DNA of 54,979 nucleotides from a virus. The position numbers were made by a program, and so were the translations under genes. The DNA lies in the IMG/VR virus record IMGVR_UViG_3300032116_000258, positions 1 to 54,979 of that record; one strand, given 5' to 3'. This document shows positions 33,654 to 41,674 of this stretch, piece after piece; within the stretch, counting starts at the first letter, position 1, and each line of letters begins with the position of its first letter. Under the pieces are notes generated by a model. It was not told the DNA's origin. It saw only the letters and a program-made list of their open reading frames with translations, and searched no databases.

Positions 33654-34086
33654 AATTGAAGAAGAAGGAACTCGATTCAGCAACCCTGATGACTTGCAGT
33701 CACAAGTTCAAGAGTATGTAAAACTCAAGGAAAGCATTTCTTTCATGGAGACTCGCCAAAAGGAACTTCGTGAAAAGATTTTTGGGAAACTTGATTCAGA
33801 AGGTTCTGAAGATACCGCTGGAAGCCTAAGCATTTATCTGGACACACCGATTGGTGATTACCAGAGAGTGCAGAAGACTCGCCGTGCAAAGCGTGCTCTA
33901 AACGAAGAGACCGCTGACCGCATCATTGAGGCAACTGGAATTGGTGAAGAAGTTTATGAAATGAAACGAGTCATCAATGAGGGTGCTTTAATGGCTGCTT
34001 ATTACGAAGAGAAGATTACCGAGGAACAACTTGACGAGATGTTTCCTACCAAAGTAATCTGGGCGTTGGATATCCTAAAGAAGTAA
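33643..34086 (+). CDS. Coiled-coil protein in replication module (147 aa)
   Basis: Residues 17-50 (LQSQVQEYVKLKESISFMETRQKELREKIF) are a coiled coil. A short beta part and a basic 'RVQKTRRAKRALNEE' patch follow, then a helical C-terminus. This coiled-coil-then-beta organisation resembles small phage proteins of the Gp157 type thought to assist recombination, but the match is loose. Confidence 0.45.
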   Translation: MANRIEEEGTRFSNPDDLQSQVQEYVKLKESISFMETRQKELREKIFGKLDSEGSEDTAGSLSIYLDTPIGDYQRVQKTRRAKRALNEETADRIIEATGIGEEVYEMKRVINEGALMAAYYEEKITEEQLDEMFPTKVIWALDILKK

Positions 34087-34090
34087 ACCA

Positions 34091-34573
34091 ATGGCAGGGC
34101 TACGTTCAGAAAAAGAAATCCTTCAAGCATTTGAAGGTCTAGACCGTGCACCTGGCTCAAAACAAAAACGCAGAGAGCCAACTGAAAAGGCTGTTAAGCG
34201 TAAAAAACAAGTCTTAGGCGAGAGTAATGGTTGGGACGAAAACCCAATCATTAAGACCGTCAAAGGAGTGGAGACGGAACTGTTTACTATCGGTGCTTTA
34301 GCACAAGCGTTAGAAAAACAGATTGTCACCATTCGTTTATGGGAAAAGAAGGGTTACATCCCTTCGGCTCCCTACCGTTTGCGTTCTAAAGAACTTAATG
34401 GTAAAAAGGTATTAGGTAATCGTGTTTACACACGAGAACTAATCCAGATAGCCATTGAAGAGTTTTCTAGACGTGGACTTCTGGGCACTGCTCGTGTAGA
34501 GTGGAAAAAGCACCAGACCCTAACTGACGACATTGTACGTCGTTGGAAAATAGCAATAAATCAAACCGATTAA
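34091..34573 (+). CDS. MerR-like DNA-binding protein (160 aa)
   Basis: After a basic disordered N-terminus (20-45), residues about 62-125 read 'TELFTIGALAQALEKQIVTIRLWEKKGYIP...' and 'VYTRELIQIA', a MerR-type winged helix with the usual 'R.WE..G.IP' recognition region. There is no effector domain. It could regulate the adjoining ssb-pol genes, upstream of which tandem 10-base repeats occur. Confidence 0.7.
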   Translation: MAGLRSEKEILQAFEGLDRAPGSKQKRREPTEKAVKRKKQVLGESNGWDENPIIKTVKGVETELFTIGALAQALEKQIVTIRLWEKKGYIPSAPYRLRSKELNGKKVLGNRVYTRELIQIAIEEFSRRGLLGTARVEWKKHQTLTDDIVRRWKIAINQTD

Positions 34574-34592
34574 AACCGATTAGACCGATAAG
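34563..34592 (+). repeat. Three tandem 10-bp repeats ahead of ssb
   Basis: AAACCGATTA at 34563-34572 and again at 34573-34582, then the related GACCGATAAG at 34583-34592, in perfect 10-base phase (one helical turn). They overlap the stop of the MerR-like gene and end 12 bases before the ssb ATG, next to its ribosome-binding site. A protein operator or an SSB-binding mRNA leader is possible. Confidence 0.6.
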
Positions 34593-34604
34593 GAAAATAC
34601 CATT

Positions 34605-35258
34605 ATGGTAAACGACCCATCTGTTAACGCCAACAACTATTTTGTTGACGAAAACGAAAACATCCCTGCAAAGCACGGCACGACTGTACAGTCTGGCTGG
34701 GACATTGCAGACAAGTTCCTCAAGCCAAAGAAAGAAGCAGGGGCTTACCCTACAGACTTCAAGATTGCGGAACAGCCAAGGCTAGTACGTTTCTTGGACG
34801 ATGCACCGTTCATGATTTACGAACAGCACTGGATTAACCGTACTGAAGGTAAGCGTTCATTCGTTTGCCTCGGTGAGGACTGCCCACTGTGTACTATTGC
34901 AGGAGACCAGCCTCGCCCACGTTTCGTGTTCAACGTCCTTGTCATTACTGACGAAGAGCCAAACGTTCAAATCCTTTCAGCAACTCCAACTTTGGCTAAG
35001 ATTCTTCGTGCGAAGAACGACGACCCAAAGTTCGGTCCTTTGTCCAAATTCTATTGGGCAATTTCTCGTCAAGGTACAGCCACTACTACTCAATACATCG
35101 TTGAGCGTGTAAAGGCTATGGACCTTGCTGAGGAGTGGGAACTTGATGTTGAGGAAATCGAATCTGCAATCGCTAGTGCAGTAAAGTATGACGACTCAGC
35201 AGTCTACGTTAGCCCCCGTGAAGAACTGCTAAAACTGGCTCGTCAACTCGTTTCCTAA
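34605..35258 (+). CDS. Single-stranded DNA-binding protein, gp32-like
   Basis: 217 residues. A zinc site (His75, Cys88, Cys93, Cys96 in 'SFVCLGEDCPLC') followed by 'PRPRFVFNVLVI' beta strands resembles gp32-type and actinophage SSBs. The C-terminal part is acidic and helical. It lies directly ahead of the DNA polymerase. It would coat single strands and recruit polymerase and recombinase. ATAAGGAAAA ribosome-binding site. Confidence 0.65.
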   Translation: MVNDPSVNANNYFVDENENIPAKHGTTVQSGWDIADKFLKPKKEAGAYPTDFKIAEQPRLVRFLDDAPFMIYEQHWINRTEGKRSFVCLGEDCPLCTIAGDQPRPRFVFNVLVITDEEPNVQILSATPTLAKILRAKNDDPKFGPLSKFYWAISRQGTATTTQYIVERVKAMDLAEEWELDVEEIESAIASAVKYDDSAVYVSPREELLKLARQLVS

Positions 35259-35270
35259 ACAATCCACTCG

Positions 35271-35310
35271 TGTGGGGGGCAGGGTCTATCCTTTCTACCT
35301 GCCTCCCACA
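35271..35310 (+). promoter_or_regulatory. Strong hairpin between ssb and polymerase genes
   Basis: Bases 35271-35283 and 35298-35310 are complementary over 13 positions (one G-T wobble), with a 14-base pyrimidine-rich loop. There is no U-run after it, so it is not a standard terminator. It ends 19 bases before the polymerase ATG, whose ribosome-binding site is weak. It could be a translational operator or processing site setting the SSB-to-polymerase ratio. Confidence 0.6.
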
Positions 35311-35329
35311 ACCAAACTTTCGGGGCATC

Positions 35330-37348
35330 ATGAACATCATTACAACTGTTGAACAGTTACAAGAATTTGTAGATTACTACTCTAAAGTCGATGCGTTTGC
35401 ATTTGACGTTGAAACAATTGGCGAAAATCGCCTCTATCCAGTCATCAACGATGTCTGCTGGATTTCTTTTGCAACTGAAGGTCGCACAGACGTTATCCCT
35501 ATGGGTCACCCTAATGGTGAACTGGATGGCTATGACAAACCACTTCTTATTGATGGCAAGCGTCGCCTTGCTGAGGGCAAAGAAATTACTGATGCTCATT
35601 ACAGCAAAGACCAGCGTAAATGGGTTCCTCGCTTTAGCGAAGCACCAGCACAACTAACTCCACGTCAAGTCTTTGATGCGATTGAGCCATTGATGTTTTC
35701 GGACAAACTAAAAATTGCTCACAATGCAAAATTTGATTTAAAATCTATCGCTAAATACTACAAGGGCAAAGTACCACCGAAACCATACTTTGATACTTTA
35801 ACCGCATCGTTTATCATCAACAACTTAGCCGCAAAAATGGGATTAGGTCTAAAAGACTGTGTTAAACGAGAACTTGGCGTAGAAATGGAAAAGGGTATCG
35901 GAGAAAACGTTGCCCTACACAGTTTTTCCGATGTTGCAAATTACTCTGGAATTGACTCAGAGTTAACGTGGAAACTTTACCAAGTTCTGGAAGAAAAGAT
36001 TACGGGCAATCTAAAGAATGTTTGGCGTCTAGAGATGGACGTTCTATCAGTACTCTGTGACATGGAACTCACAGGTGCTTATATCGACACCGATATGCTT
36101 GAGGTTTTGGCGGAGCAAATCGGTGCCGATAAAGAAGCCGCTAAAGCCAAGGCTTTTAAAGTGGCTGGTGAAGCATTTGCAATTAACTCTGTTCAAGAGA
36201 AGCAGAGATTGCTCTTCACCATGATTAACGGAAAATCAGCACGGCTATCTCCATCTATCTACATTAATGGAAACATAAATAAGTCAGTACTTACCGATAA
36301 AGGTGTCGAGGCTGTAAAAGCCAAACAACACCTGCTTCCAAGCCATTTCTCCACAGGTGCGGAGGCATTGGAGTATTATCGTGGAAAAGACGATTTAGTA
36401 GATGCTCTTCTAGAGTATTCCGACTTAAACAAACTAATGACCACTTATGTAACCCCCTATAAAGGAGGTTTAGTGGAGCGTGAAACTAACGGAAAGAAAA
36501 CCGTAGTAGAAAAGAAGTCGTTACTAATAAATGGTCGTGTTCACACCAATTTTAAATCCCATGGTGCTGAGACGGGTAGATTCTCTTCAAGCGAACCTAA
36601 TCTTCAAAACATCCCATCATCGGGAGATTATGGAAAACTGGTCCGTAATTTATTTGTAGCCCCACCTGACCACAAGTTAATTGTTGCAGATTACTCCCAA
36701 ATTGAGCCGAGAATTATTGCGTCCTTCTCTGGCGACCCTAGACTAATAAGTAATTATCTTGAAGGCGGAGACATCTACACCACGATTGGCGACACCATGG
36801 GTGTTGACCGCAAAGCAGGTAAAGTATTGGTGCTGGCTATTTCATACGGCGTTGGTCCCGATAAAATCGCTGCTCAAATCGGGTGTACTTCTCAAGAGGC
36901 AAAGGACCTTCTTAAAAGGTTCGAGTCAGAATTTGCGTCTATCACAAAGTACAAAGAACGAGTTGTTAGAGCCGCCAAAAACAGTGGTAGCCTACCTTAT
37001 GTAGAGACCATCTTTGGACGTCGCAGGTACATCCCTGGGCTAAAAAGCACAGACCGAATTGAATTGTCTCGTGCAGAACGGCAAGCATTTAACACCATGA
37101 TTCAAGGCTCTGCCGCTGATGTAATGAAACTGGCTTTAGTCCGTGCCCACTCTTGCTTTTTGGATGAAAATGACATTAATGTTATTCTTACAGTTCACGA
37201 TGAGTTGGTAACTATAACGCCGCAAGATAGAGCCGAAGAAACCGCAGAGGCTATTAGAAGTTCCATGGAAGGTATTAAAATTAGAGAGATTACAGTTCCA
37301 CTTATTGCGGATGTACAAATCGTTGACAAATGGGGAGAAGCCAAGTGA
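35330..37348 (+). CDS. polA: Family A DNA polymerase with 3'-5' exonuclease
   Basis: ATG 35330 is chosen because the longer ORF would read through the hairpin. 672 residues. Exo I 'FDVETIG' (Asp26, Glu28), Exo II 'KIAHNAKFDLKSI', Exo III 'YSGIDSELTWKL'. Polymerase motif A 'VADYSQIEPRI' (Asp454), O-helix Arg494, Lys498, Leu502, Tyr506, Gly507, motif C 'VHDEL' (His623-Asp624). No 5'-3' exonuclease domain. The residue equivalent to E. coli Phe762 is Leu502, a variant known in environmental phages. Replicative polymerase of this phage. Confidence 0.93.
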   Translation: MNIITTVEQLQEFVDYYSKVDAFAFDVETIGENRLYPVINDVCWISFATEGRTDVIPMGHPNGELDGYDKPLLIDGKRRLAEGKEITDAHYSKDQRKWVPRFSEAPAQLTPRQVFDAIEPLMFSDKLKIAHNAKFDLKSIAKYYKGKVPPKPYFDTLTASFIINNLAAKMGLGLKDCVKRELGVEMEKGIGENVALHSFSDVANYSGIDSELTWKLYQVLEEKITGNLKNVWRLEMDVLSVLCDMELTGAYIDTDMLEVLAEQIGADKEAAKAKAFKVAGEAFAINSVQEKQRLLFTMINGKSARLSPSIYINGNINKSVLTDKGVEAVKAKQHLLPSHFSTGAEALEYYRGKDDLVDALLEYSDLNKLMTTYVTPYKGGLVERETNGKKTVVEKKSLLINGRVHTNFKSHGAETGRFSSSEPNLQNIPSSGDYGKLVRNLFVAPPDHKLIVADYSQIEPRIIASFSGDPRLISNYLEGGDIYTTIGDTMGVDRKAGKVLVLAISYGVGPDKIAAQIGCTSQEAKDLLKRFESEFASITKYKERVVRAAKNSGSLPYVETIFGRRRYIPGLKSTDRIELSRAERQAFNTMIQGSAADVMKLALVRAHSCFLDENDINVILTVHDELVTITPQDRAEETAEAIRSSMEGIKIREITVPLIADVQIVDKWGEAK

Positions 37349-37776
37349 AATTCTTCAAACGCAAAAAGCCTAAATACGCCAAGATTACTTCCGTCAAACA
37401 GATAAAGGCTCATCTTCGAGAGTTCATCCTAGACTCTCAGATACCTGATGGCGATGCAATTAGCGTAGAACTAGGTTGTTCTCCCGTTAGCGAAGAAGTG
37501 TTGGAAAGAGAGCATGAAGAAAGCGATGCTCGTGTAGAAAAGATAGGGTTCTTAGTTCCTTTGCTATATGGCTATGCCGCTTTATTTTCTGAGGCGTTTG
37601 TTTCCGTATCACCATCGGCTCATGACCACGAAAACCCAGAAATGGAAAAATTTTACGACCACATTGCCGAGATAACTAAGCATGCACTGAAAGAGCCAAT
37701 GGCTCATTTATTAGTGGGTTCAATTTCACAGATGGTAGATTTAGGTCTACTAGAAATACCGAAAGGGAAACGATGA
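37345..37776 (+). CDS. Unknown protein in replication module (143 aa)
   Basis: GTG 37345 is preferred to ATG 37330: it follows GGAGAAG and gives a GTGA overlap with the polymerase stop. A basic N-terminus (FKRKKPKYAKI) is followed by acidic helices (VLEREHEESDARVEKIGF). A hydrophobic centre 'FLVPLLYGYAALFSEAF' could be a buried helix or weak membrane segment. No family recognised. Confidence 0.45.
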   Translation: MKFFKRKKPKYAKITSVKQIKAHLREFILDSQIPDGDAISVELGCSPVSEEVLEREHEESDARVEKIGFLVPLLYGYAALFSEAFVSVSPSAHDHENPEMEKFYDHIAEITKHALKEPMAHLLVGSISQMVDLGLLEIPKGKR

Positions 37777-38156
37777 ATAACGCAGATTGGTGGGCTAAAA
37801 AATTAGGCACCCAACCACAAACTCAAGTTGGTCGACCTGACCCTACACCTCCTATGCCTCCGAGCCAGCAACCATTGCCTCAGATGCCTTCCTTTCAGCC
37901 CGTCAAAGACCCAGCAGAACGTGCTCAAAGTGCAAAGCAAACGCAGACGTGCCCTGACTGCGGTTCTGCCAATTACATGGCGGTTCAAAATGCTGCGGCA
38001 CGCTGTTATGATTGCGGGTATCCCATTCAGCAATCAGGCTCACGGTATGGCACTCTTGCGGGGGCTCATATCGAGGGTGGCGTCAGTCAAGCGGCAGGAA
38101 ACAACTCGCAAAGTAATTACAACCCACAACAAATCATTGGAAGGATTGGAGAATAA
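37773..38156 (+). CDS. Zinc-ribbon protein with Pro/Gln-rich N-terminus (127 aa)
   Basis: Residues 12-58 are Pro/Gln-rich and likely disordered. Cys60-X2-Cys63 and Cys78-X2-Cys81 form a zinc ribbon (TCPDCGSANYM...RCYDCGYPI). The rest is Gly/Asn-rich. Similar zinc-ribbon proteins are common in actinophage replication regions; the partner is unknown. ATGA overlap upstream, TAATG downstream. Confidence 0.6.
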   Translation: MNNADWWAKKLGTQPQTQVGRPDPTPPMPPSQQPLPQMPSFQPVKDPAERAQSAKQTQTCPDCGSANYMAVQNAAARCYDCGYPIQQSGSRYGTLAGAHIEGGVSQAAGNNSQSNYNPQQIIGRIGE

Positions 38157-38344
38157 TGGCAACAACAGAACAACTAGATAGACTTCAGGAACTAACTTGG
38201 ATTATGGCTAGAGCCCGTATGGTGACTATCCTTGTCCAAAACGGTCTGGTCGAAGTATCCCCAGAGGGCAACGCAGGTTTTTACCGAGGCGATGAGTGGG
38301 TTTCCATTTACGACTTGTTTGGAGAATTAAATGAAAACAATTGA
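38156..38344 (+). CDS. Small unknown protein (62 aa)
   Basis: A helical N-terminus (EQLDRLQELTWIMARARMVTIL), then a small beta part with aromatic residues (GFYRGDEWVSIYDLFGEL). Starts on TAATG; its 3' end overlaps a membrane micropeptide gene by 14 bases. Function unknown. Confidence 0.5.
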   Translation: MATTEQLDRLQELTWIMARARMVTILVQNGLVEVSPEGNAGFYRGDEWVSIYDLFGELNENN

Positions 38345-38468
38345 GTGGATAACTTTTGCAATTTTTATTACTACCATAATAACCTCATTGATTTGGGCTT
38401 TGGCATGGTCTCTTTCTACCAGTGCCCGACTCACAAGCGAACTTAGAAAAAAGGAAAAGAATGGTTAA
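38331..38468 (+). CDS. Single-span membrane micropeptide (45 aa)
   Basis: ATG 38331 follows GGAGAATTAA and encodes MKTIEWITFAIFITTIITSL and on to a charged tail RLTSELRKKEKNG. Residues 5-28 form one membrane helix, with the C-terminus probably cytoplasmic (positive). It overlaps the genes on both sides. Possible small lysis or envelope-acting peptide; function unknown. Confidence 0.5.
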   Translation: MKTIEWITFAIFITTIITSLIWALAWSLSTSARLTSELRKKEKNG

Positions 38469-39504
38469 TGCAGATGCCATGAAAATCATGGCTCAATTAA
38501 ATAAGCGATTCGGTGATAATACAGTCGTAATGGCTGGAAACATACGTTCCGAGTTGATTAAACGCATGACCACAGGCAGCACAACCTTCGACTACATTCT
38601 TGGCGGAGGGTTTCCTAGCAATCAGTGGAACGAATTAATCGGTGAGCCATCTCATGGCAAAACTGCAATCGCTTTGAAAACCATTGCCGCCAACCAACAG
38701 AACGACCCAGAGTTCATAACTGTATGGGTAGCCGCAGAACAATGGGTTCCAGAGTATGCGGAAATGTGTGGCGTAGATATAAGTCGTGTAATAGTAGTTG
38801 AGACCAACATCATGGAAGAAGCGTACGATGCAGTCATAGCATTTGCCGAATCAAAATCAGTAGATGCCATAGTAATCGACTCTTTGCCAGCCCTAGTCCC
38901 TGGTCCAGAAGATGAAAAGACTATGGATGAGTTTACAGTTGGTCGTGGAGCATTACTTACAAACAAGTTTTTCCGCAAGGCTGGTGCCGCAATGAAGCGT
39001 AGCCTGACCGAAAATGAACGCCCAATTCTAGGCATCATTATTAACCAGTGGCGTATGAAGATTGGCGTGATGCACGGTGACCCTCGCACAACCCCAGGCG
39101 GTGTAGGTAAAGACTATGCGTTCTTCACTCGCTCAGAGGTAAAGCGTGATGAGTGGATTGAAGCAGGAACAGGCGTAAATAAAATGCGTGTAGGTCAGCG
39201 AATTAAAATCCGCACACTAAAGAATAAGACGGCTCCGCCTAGTCGTACCGCATACCTAGACTTCTATTTCTCTGACCATAGCATTTATTCTGCGGGAGAT
39301 TACGATGTCGCTAAAGAAGTTGCGGCTATGGCAATAGTGAAGCAGATAGTTGACCGTAAAGGTGGCTGGATTTACTATGCAGACCGTAAATGGCAGGGTC
39401 AAGAGGCTCTTGTTAATTCTTTGCGTGAAGAGGTAGACTTCTTTGATGAGTTACGAGATAAAGTACTTACAACACCAGATAGTTTTGTAGGAGAGGAAGA
39501 GTAA
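38461..39504 (+). CDS. RecA/UvsX-type recombinase
   Basis: ATG 38461 is chosen (AGGAAAAG upstream) rather than GTG 38422. 347 residues. 'STTFDYILGGGFPSNQWNELIGEPSHGKT' is the RecA opening with Walker A at 61-68 (Lys67). 'VDAIVIDSLPALVPG' is Walker B, and 'GGVGKDYAFFTRSEVKR' matches the DNA-binding L2/C-core region. It pairs homologous strands for repair and recombination-dependent replication. Confidence 0.88.
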   Translation: MVNADAMKIMAQLNKRFGDNTVVMAGNIRSELIKRMTTGSTTFDYILGGGFPSNQWNELIGEPSHGKTAIALKTIAANQQNDPEFITVWVAAEQWVPEYAEMCGVDISRVIVVETNIMEEAYDAVIAFAESKSVDAIVIDSLPALVPGPEDEKTMDEFTVGRGALLTNKFFRKAGAAMKRSLTENERPILGIIINQWRMKIGVMHGDPRTTPGGVGKDYAFFTRSEVKRDEWIEAGTGVNKMRVGQRIKIRTLKNKTAPPSRTAYLDFYFSDHSIYSAGDYDVAKEVAAMAIVKQIVDRKGGWIYYADRKWQGQEALVNSLREEVDFFDELRDKVLTTPDSFVGEEE

Positions 39505-39731
39505 TGGAATTTGACCAAAAATGGGCGGAAGACCTCGAAAGAAGTTATGAAGAGTATCTTTGGGACTGTGAAGCCTCGATAGATGGAGAAGAGTCGGAGG
39601 ACTTTGCAACTTTATCGGGTGAACCGTTTGATGGGTGCAGTACTTGTTACACCCGTGAACAGTTATTCTTTTTAATCCCAAGAATTATCAAAGCCTATAA
39701 AGAGGGTAAGATTACTGTTAATGAAGAGTGA
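39504..39731 (+). CDS. Small acidic protein (75 aa)
   Basis: Strongly acidic N-terminal two thirds (EEYLWDCEASIDGEESEDF), a Cys-X2-Cys pair ('GCSTCY'), and a C-terminal hydrophobic helix (LFFLIPRIIKAYKEG). TAATG overlap with recA; overlaps the next gene by 11 bases. Acidic phage proteins of this size can mimic DNA, but nothing beyond charge supports that here. Confidence 0.45.
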   Translation: MEFDQKWAEDLERSYEEYLWDCEASIDGEESEDFATLSGEPFDGCSTCYTREQLFFLIPRIIKAYKEGKITVNEE

Positions 39732-40041
39732 AGGTCAAAAGAACTCGCAAAAACACGAGAAACGTCTAGCCAAAGCAATTAATGGTAAAACTAATGCTGG
39801 CTCTGGGGCGTTCTGGTCCCGTAAAGGAGACGTCAGAAGCGATAGTATTTTGATTGAACACAAGTGGACTGGTAAACTATCCAAGACCATACACTCCAAA
39901 GATTTAAAGAAGATAACTAATGAAGCGATTATGGATGGAAGACTGCCAGTGTTTGGCATCCATCTTGATGGCGAAGACTATGTTATTCTTTTGGAAACTG
40001 ACTTTTTAGAATTGTGGAATAAAGTTGAAACTACCTTATGA
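39721..40041 (+). CDS. PD-(D/E)XK nuclease, Holliday-resolvase-like (106 aa)
   Basis: Glu13 in an N-terminal helix, then Asp37-X8-Glu46-X-Lys48 ('GDVRSDSILIEHK') is the active-site order of T7 endonuclease I and archaeal Hjc-type resolvases. A 'SGAFWSRKGD' loop precedes it. It would cut branched DNA before packaging. It overlaps the WhiB gene start by 17 bases. Confidence 0.7.
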   Translation: MKSEGQKNSQKHEKRLAKAINGKTNAGSGAFWSRKGDVRSDSILIEHKWTGKLSKTIHSKDLKKITNEAIMDGRLPVFGIHLDGEDYVILLETDFLELWNKVETTL

Positions 40042-40375
40042 TGACGACTACTCTTGGTTTGATGAGGCGGCTTGTGCCGCTAAAGGAGTAGACCCAGAGA
40101 TTTTTTATCCACCAAGAGATAAAGATTTATACAGGCAACAGGCAGATGAAGCAAAGGGGTATTGTTATGGAACAGTTGGAAGACCGCCATGCCCAGTCAG
40201 GACTAGGTGTCTGTGGCAAGCAGTTAGAACAGATGAACAACATGGAATTTGGGGCGGAATGTCCCACAGAGAACGTAACGCTTACATCCGTAAGTGGCAA
40301 CGACAGTATAAAAACAAAATGACATTAAAGGAATATGTCTTTTTAGGAAAGGAATACAACAATGGCAGTAACTGA
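40025..40375 (+). CDS. WhiB-family Fe-S regulator with expanded Cys spacing
   Basis: TTG 40025 is the only usable start in frame. 116 residues. 'WFDEAACAAKGVDPEIFYPP' and 'CPVRTRCLWQAV' with 'GIWGG' (74-78) and 'RER' are WhiB hallmarks. Cysteines at 17, 47, 56 and 62 would bind a 4Fe-4S cluster. The second-to-third spacing is 8 residues (YGTVGRPP) instead of the usual 2. WhiB proteins bind the primary sigma factor and alter promoter choice; phage copies can block host WhiB function. Confidence 0.85.
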   Translation: MKLPYDDDYSWFDEAACAAKGVDPEIFYPPRDKDLYRQQADEAKGYCYGTVGRPPCPVRTRCLWQAVRTDEQHGIWGGMSHRERNAYIRKWQRQYKNKMTLKEYVFLGKEYNNGSN

Positions 40376-41213
40376 TGCAGAACTAAAGAGGTTCTTGGAC
40401 GCAAAGAAAACTAAATCACGTCTACTAGGCGACATTGAACGCTACTTACAGAAGCGTCCAGCAGGGGATAGAAGCACTACTGTTCTCCACCCTTCAGAGA
40501 TTATCAAAAAGGATTTCTGTATCCGTGGGTCTTATTTCCTCATGCGTGGTCACACAAAGGTGGCTGCAAACCCTGGGCTAAAACTTCAGAGCATATTTGA
40601 TACAGGGCATCAAATTCACGCCAAATGGCAATCATGGTTTCAAGACATGGGCGTTCTACACGGCAACTTTAAGTGTCTTGTATGTAATAAATTGACTTGG
40701 GGAACTTCACCTCAAGCGTGTGAGCACTGTGGTCGACCAGACCGCCTAGAGTACGCCGAAGTAACTCTAAAAGACGACAACTTGCGTATCGCTGGGCACA
40801 CCGATGGCTGGATTAAAGGAATTGGTAACGACACTTTAATTGAAATTAAGTCAATCGGTGCAGGAACAATTCGTTATGGTCAGCCATCACTTTTGGCGGA
40901 TGCTGATGGAGATTTGTTCAAAGCATGGGGCAGAATCACTCGACCATTTTCTGACCACATTTTGCAGGGTCAGGTTTATCTTGAACTGATGAACCGCATG
41001 GGTCATGACATTAATGAGATTGTATTTTTGTACGAACTTAAGGCTGACCAATCGTTCAAGGAGTTCTCAGTGAAGCGTGACTTTGAACTTGTAAGACACA
41101 TTTTTGACAAAGCCCAAAAAGTAATCGATGCGGTAGACGCTTCTACTGAACCCGCTTGCACCAACAACCCAGGCAGTACTTGCCCACAATGCTCACCGTA
41201 TAGCGAGGATTAA
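40362..41213 (+). CDS. Cas4/RecB-like PD-(D/E)XK nuclease with zinc insert and Fe-S-type cysteines
   Basis: 283 residues. Nuclease motif: 'GHQIHAKWQ', Asp148 in 'GHTDGW', Glu161-X-Lys163 in 'LIEIKSI'. Cys53 near the N-terminus plus Cys266, Cys274 and Cys277 near the C-terminus match the split arrangement that holds the Fe-S cluster in Cas4 and AddB. A separate four-Cys zinc finger (105, 108, 120, 123) is inserted before the catalytic strand. It probably processes DNA ends for recombination with RecA. No CRISPR genes are present. Confidence 0.8.
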   Translation: MAVTDAELKRFLDAKKTKSRLLGDIERYLQKRPAGDRSTTVLHPSEIIKKDFCIRGSYFLMRGHTKVAANPGLKLQSIFDTGHQIHAKWQSWFQDMGVLHGNFKCLVCNKLTWGTSPQACEHCGRPDRLEYAEVTLKDDNLRIAGHTDGWIKGIGNDTLIEIKSIGAGTIRYGQPSLLADADGDLFKAWGRITRPFSDHILQGQVYLELMNRMGHDINEIVFLYELKADQSFKEFSVKRDFELVRHIFDKAQKVIDAVDASTEPACTNNPGSTCPQCSPYSED

Positions 41214-41674
41214 TGAGTGCCCTAGAGAAGTTTAAGGATTGGGGTCTTCATTTTCACAAGCCTTCTGGCGAACAAGTAATCTTGCCGAATGATATAACTT
41301 CGGTTGACTCAGAAGAACTTGGCGGGTTATTCACAAGACTAACCGCTTGGACAGATTACATTGCTTCGCAGTTAACTATGGCGTTGTTGGAAGAACGAGC
41401 CGCTTTGAAGAAAAAAGAATTTACCGAGAACACTATGTTAATAAGGCGTATGGGTGCTCAAGTAAAAGGTGAGAGAGTAACTAAAGTCAAAGCGGAAATA
41501 TCCATTTCTCCAGAACTAGTTGAACTAGATAATGATTATGAAGAAAAGTATGCTTATCGCAAATTAGTAGAGATGCTGTTGTCTAATCATGAAAGAGACT
41601 TACAGTTAGTTAGCCGTGAGATAACACGGAGACAGAGCGAGTCTAGGCTATCTAGAAAAGACTTGGGTATCTAA
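41213..41674 (+). CDS. Helical protein next to Cas4-like nuclease (153 aa)
   Basis: N-terminal beta part (WGLHFHKPSGEQVILPND), then long amphipathic helices (LEERAALKKKEFTENT; YRKLVEMLLSNHERDLQLVSREITRRQ). The overall shape resembles coiled-coil recombination accessory proteins of phages. TAATG overlap with the nuclease gene suggests they work together. No family recognised. Confidence 0.45.
   Translation: MSALEKFKDWGLHFHKPSGEQVILPNDITSVDSEELGGLFTRLTAWTDYIASQLTMALLEERAALKKKEFTENTMLIRRMGAQVKGERVTKVKAEISISPELVELDNDYEEKYAYRKLVEMLLSNHERDLQLVSREITRRQSESRLSRKDLGI

Noticed and set aside
40362-41213. Evidence for a CRISPR adaptation module from the Cas4-like gene
   Set aside because: No Cas1/Cas2 or array is present; Cas4-like nucleases are common stand-alone recombination enzymes in phages.
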